Below are positions 38,440-49,262 of a DNA stretch of 64,000 nucleotides, in pieces. The stretch is taken from positions 83,638,033 to 83,702,032 of the forward strand of contig NC_044550.1 in assembly GCF_007565055.1 (NCBI RefSeq). Reading direction: 5' to 3'. Every line of letters starts with the position of its first letter. Positions within the stretch are counted from its first letter, which is position 1. A program made the translations under genes and the position numbers. The notes under the pieces were generated by a model. That model searched no databases. It was given only the letters and a program-made list of their open reading frames with translations, and was not told the origin of the DNA. This DNA comes from Rhinopithecus roxellana (lineage: Eukaryota > Chordata > Mammalia > Primates > Cercopithecidae).

Positions 38440-39480
38440 GGGAGGGGGGGCGACCTGATGGCCACTTTAGTTGCTAAGGGAAGGCCCCTCTGAAGATGGG
38501 GCATTGAACAGAGATCTGAGTGACAAGAAGCCAGCAATGTGAAGTCCAGAGCATTTCATGTAGAGCATTCCAGCCAAGGCAAATGTTCTAAGGCAGGAAC
38601 TAGCTTGACATGCTTAAAGAACTCCAAGAATGTCAATTCGCTACATTGGGATGGATAAAAAGGAGTAGGAAGCAATGAGGTCAGAGATAGGGGTGGAGCT
38701 ATCTTATATTTTAGGACAGGGTAAGGATTTATATTTATGTTCTCAGAAGAATGAGAAGTAATGGAAGTATTTTAAGCAGAGAAATCAGATTTGATTTATA
38801 TTTTAAAATAATTACTTGGCCTCTTTCTGCTTATGCCGGGGTGAGAGGGAACAGAGTGCATGCAGGAAGGTGAGTTTAGGGCTTACTGCAGTGTCTAGGT
38901 GAGACAATACAGTGTCATAAACTGATGTGACAGTTGCAGAGATAGAGGGAAAAGGGTGGATTTGAGATATATATTTGGTAACACAAAGGTCAGAGTTTGC
39001 TTTTGGCTTGAATATGGAGCCGGGGGAGAGAAGAATTGAAGGATTTCCAGATTTTTGACTGTAGTGACTGGGTGGATAGATAATATTACTATTTAAAAGA
39101 TGGAGAAGACTAGAGAGGTGGAGGTTCCATTTGAAATATGTTAGAAATCCGGGTGGAGGTAGTAAGGAAGCAATTGGTTTTACAAAGTTTGGAGTCCCGG
39201 GAGAGATCAGGATTGGAGATACAAATCTGGAAGTCATTGGCATATGGATAGTATTTAAAAGCCATGGGCCTGGATGGGGCAGATAAGAGGAGCTCCCAGA
39301 CTAAAAAGAGAAGATTGCTTGGAAAATGCCTAAATAATATTCTAATGCAGTTGAGATTTAAGTTGTTAGAAGAAAAATTTAGAGGAAAAAACAGTAAGTT
39401 CAGTTTTTAGTACATTATAGTTGAAGATATCTAAGTGAAAATGTCAAATAGGTGGTGGGGTATGCGTTTGGAATTGAGGG

Positions 39481-39969
39481 GAGAGACCTGCGCTTTTCGA
39501 AGGACTGTTTTTCAAAACAGAAGGGCAAAAAACACAACTTTTTACCCTACCTCCAAACAATACCCAAACCCAGCCCTTCTGAATAACATGAACATTGCTA
39601 ACCTATATTTTCCTAATAACAGAAAGCATAAGGAAAATACACTTTTTTGAGTAGCAATATTTTTATACTTGCGTTTTCTTAATGTTTTTTGCCAAGAGTT
39701 TATATCTCACCAGTGTGTATTTTATTCTCTGATTTTTTATTCTTGGATAAGAGTTTAATTTCTGAAGTTAAGGTATAAGAAATAATATCCAAAAGCTGTG
39801 TCAACTGCCAGAAGTTAAATTTTATCAGTTTATTCCTATTCTAATAGAAAATTAGGAGGCTTCTGGGTATTTGCACTATCTTCAAATATATATGCCTTCA
39901 AATATACAACTTGATCCATACACCATATCATACTGCATATATTCATAGACTTATATCTTTTCTCCTATG
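39481..39969. other. Unique DNA without recognised feature
   Basis: A 71-codon frame at 39435 has no recognisable domain. Confidence 0.4.
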
Positions 39970-40055
39970 CTATAGGAGAAGCTCCCTCATTAGATTGTGA
40001 GCCTCACAAGGGTTTAGGTCTTGCCTGTTTTCACCACTGTATCCTAAAAAGTAAA
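39970..40055 (+). mobile_element. LINE-2 3' fragment
   Basis: GATTGTGAGCCTCACAAGGGTTTAGG and TTTTCACCACTGTATCC follow the L2 3' end. Confidence 0.5.
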
Positions 40056-40074
40056 TAAAAGCAAATACAAAATC

Positions 40075-40432
40075 AAGGAGAGAGGAGTCAATAAAGGCAA
40101 AGAAATGGGCAGGGAGCCAGAGGGTAGCAGAGGAAGCACACGACATGCAAAACCTGAGCACAGCTAGAGCAACAGACAGGGAAGGACTCGAAAAAGGAGG
40201 GCAACAAAGTGGTGGCCATGAGGGAGAGGGAGAGGACGACCCGGGGGTCAGAGAGCAAGGAAGAGGGTCGAGAAGGAAGAACGCAGGAGAGAAGGGAGCA
40301 AGGTGGGTAAGGGAGTCGGGGAGAAGAAGGGCCAGGAGAAAAGGGGGCTTTTTAGATTTCAAGGAATAGGAGAGAGGGGAGGCAAATGAGCCCAGGGGAG
40401 CAAGAGAGGGGATGTAAGAGAAAAAGGAAATG
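40075..40432 (+). repeat. Purine-rich (GA) tract of about 350 bases
   Basis: The plus strand is strongly G+A biased (for example GAGGGAGAGGGAGAGGACGA at 40219). It contains CpGs and is not a simple tandem repeat. Long frames here on both strands reflect composition. Confidence 0.8.
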
Positions 40433-40718
40433 AGATACCTTCTTTGAAAGCACTTGCTCCACTTCAGGAACTAAAGAAATATTAGTTTCACTCATTCAAA
40501 TTAATTTCAAACTTGATTTCCTTTAAAAAAAATATCCTAAATCCTTCTGAAATAAAGTTAATTTTATGGCAAAAAACAGAATACTGTAGTGGTTAGGAGA
40601 ATGGGTTTGAATACCATTGCCACCCAGCATCATCTGAGGGTCTGGCAAAGGGGAATTGTTTGATACCACTAAGGGTGTAGAGAACAACGGAAATTTATAA
40701 AGATAATACTTCTCCTGC
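40433..40718. other. Unique DNA without recognised feature
   Basis: No supported gene or repeat. Confidence 0.45.
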
Positions 40719-40890
40719 TGCAAAGCACTATCCTAAGTGCTTTCCACATGTTAATTTAATACTCACAATAACTTTATGAGGTGAGAATATTGAGGCACCT
40801 AGAAATTTAAGTAACTAGCCCAAGGTCACAGATCTTACAAGTGAAAGAGCTGGGTTTTTAACTCAAGCAGTGTGGTTTTGGAATTAATGA
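40719..40890 (-). mobile_element. MIR SINE
   Basis: ACTATCCTAAGTGCTTTCCACATG, ACAATAACTTTATGAGGTGAG, AACTAGCCCAAGGTCACAG and AAAGAGCTGGGTTTTTAACTC are the reverse MIR in order, well preserved. Confidence 0.88.
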
Positions 40891-41622
40891 CTTTATTCAC
40901 TACATACACAGACTCTCAAAGAGATTAACAGAGAATGTATAAACATAATTTGAGAACATAATTACCCTAAAAAATGATGGATCTTATTCATGATCAAAAC
41001 AGCAATTATAACTAGAGAAACAAAGCTCTTTCACACCATTGCTAAAGGAGAATCTGTAATAAAAAGATAAAATCAGGAGAAAATACGACAAAAGTCCATT
41101 ATGACCAGTACATTATACTAATAACAGCTTCTTGAATTGGATAATTTTATTTTGGACTTTTTTGTTCTTCTTTCTGTTTTCTCTTTCATGTAATTAATCT
41201 GTTGCTAAAATTTCACTCTAAATTTTCTGCAGAATTATTTTTAGGATTATCGTTTCTTCTTCTAAGGAAACTAGCAGGGGCGCCACAGCTGGATTAATAA
41301 AGAATTTGGAGTGAGAGAGATGAATGTCAGTGGAAGCAGATAATAGCCAACAGTTATAATCAATTTCCTTTGAATTAAATATTTTAATTGCTCCTCAAAT
41401 CCAATGTCAGTTAGAATCCTCACCGGATGCGAAACTATGAATCAGGGTTAGCAGCTCATAAGGACTGTCCCCACATGGCCCTAAGGTATTGGAAGAGGAG
41501 GAGGAGGAGGAGGCATTTCTCCTCCCTAGTCCTTGCCATGGGCATTAACTACATCCTGCAGTCCAGGGCCATTCTGCATAATATATGGTGGGAAGACAAG
41601 GATAACATGAGAAGAGACTTTT
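40891..41622. other. Unique DNA with a short (GGA)n at 41491-41512
   Basis: No exon recognised. The (GAG)6 tract makes an open frame at 41427 look coding; it is not supported. Confidence 0.5.
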
Positions 41623-41637
41623 AAAACAGCAAATTTC

Positions 41638-41942
41638 GGGGCCAGGCGCGGTGGGGCTCAAGCCTGCAATCCCAGCACTTTGGGAGGCCAAGACGGGCGG
41701 ATCATGAGGTCAGGAGATCGAGACCATCCTGGCTAATACGGTGAAAACCCGTCTCTACTAAAAAAATACAAAAAACTAGCCGGGTGAGGTAGCAGGCACC
41801 TGTAGTCCCAGCCACTCGGGAGGCTGAGGCAGGAGAATGGCCTAAACCCGGGAGGCGGAGCTTGCAGTGAGCTGAGGTCCGGCCACTGCACTCCAGCCTG
41901 GGCTACAGAGCGAGACTCTGTCTCAAAAAAAAATAAATAAAT
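41638..41942 (+). mobile_element. Monkey-type AluY (AluYR-like) beside a TTC29 exon
   Basis: Sense dimer with CTGAGGTCCGGCCACTGCAC, the complement of the monkey GTGGCCGGA box. Perfect 15-base duplications AAAACAGCAAATTTC lie at 41623-41637 and 41943-41957. It lies 64 bases past the donor side of the exon at 42007 and is antisense to the gene. Confidence 0.97.
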
Positions 41943-42006
41943 AAAACAGCAAATTTCTCTCTAAACACTGCAAATTTCTCTATAAACAAGAAACACATAG
42001 ACTCAC

Positions 42007-42130
42007 TTTTTCATTGTAGATGTCCCCAAGCATTGTACTTGCTCTTACAAAATCTAGGCTTTGAAAATTGTTTCTTGCAATTTTCACAAACTTTTTCAAG
42101 TATTTAATTGCTTCTGTCGTATCTCCTTGG
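42007..42130 (-). CDS. TTC29: TTC29 internal coding exon (second of three)
   Basis: This 124-base minus-strand exon has a pyrimidine-rich acceptor (TTCATTCATTCTAG, ending at 42131) and a GTGAGT donor at 42006-42001. Its first base, C, completes the serine begun in the exon at 55334. It then encodes 41 residues starting QGDTTEAIKYLKKFVKIARNN and ending TMLGDIYNEK. QG....AI.YL completes the TPR begun in the previous exon, and RASTMLGDIYNEKG opens the next TPR. It ends on a codon boundary. The phases agree with both neighbours, so the three exons form one continuous reading frame without stops. A monkey-type Alu ends 64 bases downstream in the transcript direction (plus coordinate 41942). The gene acts in sperm flagella with intraflagellar and axonemal assembly factors. 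Confidence 0.93.
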
Positions 42131-42324
42131 CTAGAATGAATGAAATAGGACATCAATGGAGTATCATCTCACTTAACGTCACATTAAAGAGAAAGTATCT
42201 TGTGTCTTTCCTGTAGAAAATGCAAGATGGTTATCACGATAATGAGATTTAATGTGTAAACATGAAATTAAAAATACACGGCTTGTTTTTGTTGGAGCAT
42301 ACATTGAGTTAAAACTGAAACTTT

Positions 42325-43260
42325 TAAATCCTCACGCATTGCTAATGGAAATGTAAAATGGTACATCTTCTTAACAACTTGGCAGTTCCTCGAAAACTTT
42401 AACATAGAATTACCATATGACCCAGAAATTTTACTCCAAAATATATACCCAAGTGAAGCAAAACTATGTCAACACAAAAAGTCATATATATGAAAGTTCA
42501 TAGCAGCATTAATCATAATAGCCAAGGCATGAAAACAATTGAAATGTGTATCAACTGATGAATGAGTAAACAAAATATGGTGTATACCTACAATGAAATA
42601 TTATTCAGTCTTAAACATGAATGAGGTAGGCCAGGCACGGTGGCTCACACCTGTAATCCCAGCACTTTGGAGACCCAGACAGGTTGATCACGAGGTCAGG
42701 AGATCGAGACCATCCTGGCTAACACGGTGAAACCCCGCCTCTACTAAAAATATAAAAAATTAGCTGGGCATGGTGGCGGGTGACTGAAGTCCCAGCTACT
42801 CAGGAGGCTGAGGCAGGAGAATGGCGTGAACACAGGAGGTGGAACTTGCAGTGAGCTGAGATTGCGCCGCTGCACTCCAGCCTGGGCAACAGAGTGAGAC
42901 TCAAAATCAAAATAAATAAATAAATAAAATAATGAGGTAGCGATGCATGTTGCAACATGGATGAAACTTGAAAATATGCTAAGTGAAAGAAACCAGACAA
43001 CAGAAGATCACACACCATATGAGCCCATTTACACAATATGTCCAGAATGGCAAATCCATGAGATGGAATGTAGGCTAGTGGTCGCTAGAGGCTGAGGAAA
43101 GTGGAGGATTGAGAAATGACAAATAATGGGTACAAGGTTTCCTTTTAGGGTGATTGAAATTAGATAGTGGCCATGGTTGTTCAATCCTGTGAGTATACTA
43201 AAAACCACTGAATTGTATTAAACTTTTAAAGTGAGGACTCTTTTAAATTGTAGATTTTTA
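42325..43260 (+). mobile_element. L1M 3' region, split by an Alu
   Basis: ATTGCTAATGGAAATGTAAAATGG, GAATTACCATATGACCCAG, TTCATAGCAGCATTAATCATAATAGCC, CAACATGGATGAAACTTGAAAA and AAACCACTGAATTGTATTAAAC follow the 3' end of old L1 elements. Confidence 0.82.
42630..42930 (+). mobile_element. AluY-like inside the L1M
   Basis: Complete sense dimer with an (AAAT)n tail. Perfect duplications AATGAGGTAG at 42620-42629 and 42931-42940. Confidence 0.96.
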
Positions 43261-43965
43261 AAGTCTACAATTGTTAAAGTCATAATTGTATAGCATATGA
43301 ATCATGTCTCACTATAGTTTATAAAAGGTGAATACTAGCTTGTTCTTGAAAGCTTTCATTGGTAGTAAAAGCTCAGGTGTCATTAAAGTCATATATCCTC
43401 ACAAAATGTTCAGGAAGACATAATTTCTAGCAGATAATCTGTCATATAGTAAGCATTAATACATTTTTGAATGAAGCAATGTTGAAAAATTTGAGAAGGG
43501 AGACACATACGCTGCACACATGAAAGCTAAGCATCCAGGTAAACTGTGAGAACCTTAAGGCATATAGATGTTTGGAGTCTAAGACTGTAAACTCCTGACC
43601 CTTGGATATTCCAGTAACATCAAGAAACTTTGGGAGTCTAGCAAATGTCCCAAAATTTGCTAGTTGCTGGGGAATAGGGTTCCTGTGCTTGAAGTGTTTC
43701 ACTGTCAGTTTGGAGAAATAAGTGTATAAATTCATACATGAGATCAACTGTGACAGGTACTGACTTGTGTACAGTGCTTTGAAACCTGGAGTACATTCAT
43801 TTGCCTATCCTCATAAAAACATGTCTAGTGTTTTTGTTGTTGTTGTTGTTTTCTAGGTTTTCTAAATGTGACTCCAAATTCTTTTGGCTATTTCTAAAGA
43901 CTGAGCCCACCTCTCAACTGGGGCTGTTTAAAAGAGTGTGTTGCAAATTCAGAAAGCACTTTCTT
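43261..43965. other. Unique DNA with a (TTG)n at 43833-43850
   Basis: A 101-codon minus-strand frame at 43442 has no recognisable domain. No repeat otherwise. Confidence 0.4.
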
Positions 43966-44150
43966 AAAAAAAAAAAAAGGGTGGGGGATACATGTGTAGA
44001 ACGTGCAGGTTTGTTACATAGGTCTACGTGGGCCATGGTGGTTTGCTGCACCTATTGACCCATCCTCTAAGTTCCCTCCCCTCACTCCCCACCCTTCCAC
44101 AGGCCCTGGTGTCTGTTGTTCTCCTTTCTGTGTCCATGTGTTCTTAGTGT

Positions 44151-47100
44151 TCAACTCCCACTTATGAGTGAGAACATGCGGTGTTTGGTTTTCTGTTCCT
44201 GTGCTAGTTTGCTGAGGATGGTGGCTTCCAGCTTCATCCATGTCCCCACAAAGCACGTGATCTCATTCCTTTTTATGGCTGCATAGTATTCCATGGTATA
44301 TATGTACCACATTTTCTTTATCCAGTCTATCATTGATGGGCATTTGGGTTAGTTCCATGTCTTTGCTATTGTAAATAGTGTTGCAATAAACATACGTGTG
44401 CATATATCTTTATAGGTTTACTGAATCATTTTCTGTAGGATCCTTAGGTATATATCCAGTAACGGGATTACTGGGTCAAATGATATTGCTGCTTCTAGAT
44501 CTTTGAGGAATCGCCATACTGTCTTCCACATTGGTTGAACTAATTTACACTTCCACCAACAGCGTAAAAGTATTCCTGTTTCTCCACAGTCTCGCCAGAA
44601 TCTATTTTCCTGACTTCTTAATAATTGCCATTCTGACTGGCATGAGATGGTATCTCCTTGTGGTTTTGATTTGCACTTCTATGATTATCAGTGATGTTGA
44701 GCTTTTTTTCATGTTTGTTGGCTGCATAAATGTCTTCTTTTGAGAAGTGTCTGTTCATATCCTTTGCCCACTTTTTGATGGGGTTGTTTTTTCCTTGTGA
44801 ATATATTTAAGTTCCTTGAAAATTCCGGATATTAGACCTTTGTCAGATGGGTGAATTGCAAAAGTGTTCTCCCATTCTGTAGGTTGTCTGTTCACTCTGA
44901 TGATAGTTTCTTTTTTTTTTTTTCTGAGACGTAGTCTCGCTCTGTCGCCCAGGCTGGAGTGCAGTGGCCGGATCTCAGCTCACTGCAAGCTCCGCCTCCC
45001 GGGTTTACGCCATTCTCCTGCCTCAGCCTCCCGAGTAGCTGGGACTACAGGTGCCCGCCATCTCGCCCGGCTAATTTTTTGTATTTTTTAGTAGAGACGG
45101 GGTTTCACCGTGTTAGCCAGGATGGTCTCGATCTCCTGACCTCGTGATCCACCCGTCTCGGCCTCCCAAAGTGCTGGGATTACAGGCTTGAGCCACCGCG
45201 CCCGGCCGATGATAGTTTCTTTTGCTGTGCAGAAGCTCTTCAGTTTAATTAGATCCCATTTGTCAATTTTTGTTTTTGTTGCAATTGCTTTTGGTGTTTT
45301 TGTCATGAAGTCATTGCCCATGCCTATGTCCTGAATGGTATTGCCTAGGTTTACTTCTAGGGTTTTTATGGTTTGGGGTTTTACATTTAAGTCTTTAATT
45401 CATCTTGAGTTAGTTTTTGTATAAGGTGTAAGGAAGGGGTCCAGTTTCAGTTTTCTTCATATGGTTAGCCAGTTTTCCCAGCACCATTTACTTAATAGGA
45501 GATCCTTTCCCCATTGATTGTTTTTGTCAGGCTTGTTGAAGATCAGATGGTTGTAGGTGTGTGGTGTTATTTCTGAGGTCTTTGTTCTGATCCACTGGTC
45601 TATATGTCTGTTTTGGTACCAGTACCATGCTGTTTTGGTTACTGCAGCCTTGTAGTATAGTTTGAAGTCAGGCAGCATGATGCCTCCAGCTTTGTTCTTT
45701 TTGCTTAAGATTGAATTGGCTACACGGTGTATTCTTTGATTCCACATGAAATTTAAAATAGTTTTTTCTAATTCTGTGAAGAATGTCTATGGTAGTTTGA
45801 TGGGAATAGCATTGAATCTATAAATTACTTTGAGCAGTATGGCCATTTTCAAGATATTCATTCTTTCTATCCATGGAGATGGAATGTTTCTCCATTTGTT
45901 TGTTTTCTCTCTTATTTCCTTGAGTAGTGATTTGTAGTGCTCCTTGAAGAGGTCCTTCACATCTCTTGTTAGCTGCATTCCTGGGTATTTTATTCTCTTT
46001 GTAGCAATTGTGAATGGGAGTTCATTCATGATTTGGCTATCTGCTTGCCTACTGTTGGTGTAAAGGGATACTTGTGATTTTTGCACATTGATTTTGTATC
46101 CTGAGACTTTGCTGAAGTTGCTTCTCAGCTTAAGGAGGTTTTGGGCTAAGACAATGGGATTTTCTAAATATACAATCATGTCATCTGCAAACAGAGACAA
46201 TTTGACTTCCTCTCTTCCTGTTTGAATACGCTTTATTTCTTTCTCTTGCCTGAGTGCCCTGGCCAGAACGTCCAATACTATGTTGAATAGAAGTGGTGAA
46301 AGAAGGTATCCTTGTCTTGTGCCAGTTTTCAAAGGGAATGCTTTCAGCTTTTGCGCACTCAGTATGATATTGGCTGTGGGTTTGTCATAAATAGCTCTTG
46401 TGATTTTGAGAGATGTTCCATCAATACCTAGTTTATTGAGAGTTTTTAACATGAAGGGATGTTGAATTTTATTGAAGGCCTTTTCTGTATCTATTGAGGT
46501 AATCCTGTGGGCTTTGTCATTGGTTCTGGTTTATGTGAAGGATTATGTTTATTGATTTGCTTATGTTGAACCAGCCTTGCATCCCAGGGATAAAGCTGAC
46601 TTGATTGTCGTGGATAAGCTTTTAATGTGCTGCTGGAATCAGTTTGCCAGTATTTTATTGAGGATTTTCACATTGATGTTCATCAGGGATATTGGCCTGA
46701 AATTTTCTTTTTCTGTTGTGTCTCTTCCCGATTTTGGTAACAGAATGATGCTGGCTTCATAAAATGAGTTAGAGGAAATTCCCTCTTTTTCAATTGTTTG
46801 GAATAGTTCCAGAGGAATAGTACCAGCTTCTCTTTGTATATCTGGAAGAATTCAGCTATGAGTTTGTCTGGTCCTGGGATTTTTTGGTTGTTAGGCTATT
46901 AATCACTCCCACAATTTCAGAGCTTGTTATTGGTCTATTCAGGGATCCAACTTCTTCCTGGTTTAGTCTTGGTAAGGTGTATGCATCCAGGAATTTATCC
47001 AATTCTTCTAGATTATCTAGTTTATTTGTGTAGAGGTATTTACCGTATTCTGTAGTGGTAGTTTGTATTTCTGTGGGGTCAGTGGTGATATCCCCTTTAT

Positions 47101-48022
47101 CATTTTTTATTGCGTCAATTTGATTCTTCTTTCTCTTCTTCTTTATTAGTCTTGCTAGCAGTTTATCAATTTTGTTAATTTTTTCATAAAACCAGCTCCC
47201 GGATTCATTGATTTTTTTGGATGATTTTTCGTGTTTCTATCTCCCTCAATTCCTCTATGATGTTAGTTATTTCTTGTCTTCTGCTAGCTTTTGGATTAGT
47301 TTGCTCTCACCTCTCAAACTCTTTTAATTGTGAGGTTAGGGTGTCTATTTTAGATTTTTTCCACTTTCTCCTGTGGGCATTTAGTGCTATAAATTTCCCT
47401 CTTAACACTGTTTTAGCTGGTAGAGTTTCTTTTATGTTGTCTCTTTGTTCTCATTGGTTTCAAATAACTTCTTAATTTCCATCCTAATTTCATTATTTAT
47501 CCAGTAGTCATTCAGGATCAAGTTGTTCAATTTCCATATAATTTTGCAATTTTGAGTGAGTTTCTTAATCCTGAATTCTAACTTGATTGCACTGTGATCT
47601 GAGAGACTGTTTATTATGACTTCAGTTGTTTTGTATTTGCTGAGGAGTGTTTTACTTCCAATTATGTGGTCAATTTTAGAATAAGTGCCATGTGGCACTG
47701 AGAAGAGTGTATATTCTGTTGATTTGGGATAGAGAGTTCTGTAGCTGTCTACTAGGTCCACTTGACCCAGAACTGAGTTCAAGTCCTGAATATTCTTGTT
47801 AATTTTCTGTCTCGTTAATCTGCCTAATACTGACAGTGGGTTGTTAAAGTCTCCCACTATTATTGTGTGGGAGACTAAGTCTCTTTGTAGGTCTCTAAGA
47901 ACTTGCTTTATGAATCTGGGTGCTCCTGCATTGGGTGCATATATATTTAGAATAATTAGTCCATCTTGTTGAATTGTTCCCTTTACCATTATGTAACGCT
48001 CTTCTTTGTCTTTTTGAATCAT
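44151..48022 (-). pseudogene. L1 ORF2 pseudogene lacking its N-terminus
   Basis: Frame begins at 48022 with MIQKDKEERYIMVKG, so about 90 residues of the endonuclease start are absent. The GDFN motif is present near 47860. Reverse transcriptase block 45787-46452 keeps FADDM (46178-46192). The C-terminal end finishes with a TGA at 44151. Frameshifts and stops separate the blocks, and an Alu interrupts it at 44915-45207. Confidence 0.93.
44915..45207 (-). mobile_element. Monkey-type AluY (AluYR-like) inside L1 ORF2
   Basis: Antisense dimer with GTGGCCGGATCTCAGCTCAC and CAGGCTTGAGCC. Perfect 16-base duplications GATGATAGTTTCTTTT at 44899-44914 and 45208-45223. Confidence 0.97.
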
Positions 48023-48730
48023 TCTCTGGCTGCCCTTAACAGTTTTTCCTTCATTTCGACCTTGGAGAATCTGATGATCATGCTTCTTGGGGTTGATCTT
48101 ATCATGGAGTATATTAATGGTGTTCTCTGTATTTTCTGAATTTGCATGTTGGCTTGTCTTGCTAGGTTGGGAAAATTCTCCTGGATAATATCCTGAAGTG
48201 TATTTTCCAGCTTGTTTCCATTCTCTTCATCTCCTCTGGTACTCCAATCAATTGTAGGTTTGGTCTTTTTATGAAATCCCATATTTCTTGGAGGCTTTGT
48301 TCATTTCTTTTCACTCTTTTTTCTCTATTCTTGTTTGCACGTCTTATTTCAGTAAGATGGCCTTCAAACTCTGATATCCTTTCTTCTGCTTGGCTGATCC
48401 GGCTGTTGATACCTGCGTACGCTTCATGAAGTTCTCGTGCTGTGTTTTTCAGCTCCATCAGGTCGTTTATGTTCCTCTTTAAACTGGTTATTCTAGTTAG
48501 GAATTCCTCTAACCTTTTATCAAGGTTCTTAGCTTGTTTGCATTGGGTTAGAACATGCTCCTTTAACTCATCGTAGGTTTTTATTACCCATCTTCTGTAG
48601 TCTACTTCTGCCATTTCATCCATTTGATCTTTCGTCCATGTCTGTGCCCACATCCCTTGGCTGGAGGGAGAGGTCTCCTCTTCCCCGTGTGGCTCTCAGG
48701 TGGGCCACCATACCACACTGCTCTTCCCTC
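48019..48730 (-). pseudogene. L1 ORF1 pseudogene lacking its C-terminus
   Basis: Coiled-coil block 48162-48653 contains KNLDKRLEEFLTRITSLK and AEERISEFEGHLTEI; the RNA-binding block contains LQEIWDFIKRPNLQLIGVPE. A frameshift near 48240 moves to a second frame, which ends at RAARE and runs straight into ORF2 sequence at 48022. The N-terminal limit near 48730 is estimated by alignment to the L1 at 60469. Confidence 0.88.
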
Positions 48731-48853
48731 TCTCCGTGGGTCACGCCTGCCTTTTAGTCAATTTTGATGACAGAACCTGGATACCTTGGTTGCTGGTGAA
48801 GGATTCACTCACTTATTATGGTTTATTTTGATGGGAGCCCCAGCTTTTAGTAG

Positions 48854-48862
48854 GCCATCTTG
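48854..48862 (-). promoter_or_regulatory. YY1-type site at the L1 5' end
   Basis: Minus-strand CAAGATGGC, about 20 bases from the L1 5' end. Its presence shows that the promoter end was copied. Confidence 0.6.
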
Positions 48863-49065
48863 GTCCCGCACCCACCAGTAGAATTTCTATATGCCCCAGA
48901 ATGTATTTTCAACGGAGTTCATTTTTAAAAAGTATTGGTAGGATTAGGGTTATCTCCTTGCATAACCTCCCAAGGTTTGAAAAACATTCATTTTCACAGG
49001 TAAACACTGATATGTTTGTAAAAATAAGTTAGATTACTTTAAAGTCAAAATGAGTTATGGTGGAA

Positions 49066-49262
49066 TTTAGGAAGATGTAGGTTTGAATCTCAGCTCAGCC
49101 TCTTAGATTAATAACTTTGATTATACTAAAGTTATGAAACTAAAGAAAACTTTTGTTTCTTCATTTTAAAAATGGCCACAGGTTGCTGTGGGATGAAAAA
49201 TTGTGTAAATGTATAGCTTGGCATGTAGTAGGGATTCAATAAATGGCACTTGTGTTATTATT
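49066..49262 (+). mobile_element. MIR SINE
   Basis: GATGTAGGTTTGAATCTCAGCTC, TTCTTCATTTTAAAAATGG and GGCATGTAGTAGGGATTCAATAAATGG follow the MIR consensus order. Confidence 0.82.

Larger units (their letters stand above)
37780..39480 (-). mobile_element. LINE-2, long fragment interrupted by two Alus
   Basis: Reverse L2 order: GTGCCAGGTTTTTTTCTAGACAC, AATTCCTGCTCTCATTAAACTT; then after the Alus GGAAGGCCCCTCTGAAG, GAGCATTCCAGCCAAGGCAAATG, TTCTAAGGCAGGAAC, GTATTTTAAGCAGAGAAATCAG, CATATGGATAGTATTTAAAAGCCATG and TATCTAAGTGAAAATGTC. Well over 1 kb in total. The 143-codon minus frame at 38812 falls in this relic. Confidence 0.65.
43983..48878 (-). mobile_element. L1 with intact ends but large internal deletions (4.9 kb including an Alu)
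   Basis: Antisense 3' end (ATACATGTGTAGAACGTGCAGG) at the low side and an L1 5' end with CAAGATGGC (minus strand) at the high side. Compared with the L1 at 60469, it lacks about 0.85 kb of 5' UTR and about 0.64 kb across the ORF1/ORF2 boundary. No clear target duplication was found. It is in the same orientation as TTC29. Confidence 0.93.

Noticed and set aside
38812..39243. Minus-strand 143-codon open frame, the longest outside L1
   Set aside because: It lies within an old L2 relic, has Pro/Ser-rich composition without a domain, and no splice context.
39970..40369. 130-codon minus and 74-codon plus frames
   Set aside because: Both come from the purine-rich tract, whose composition suppresses stop codons.
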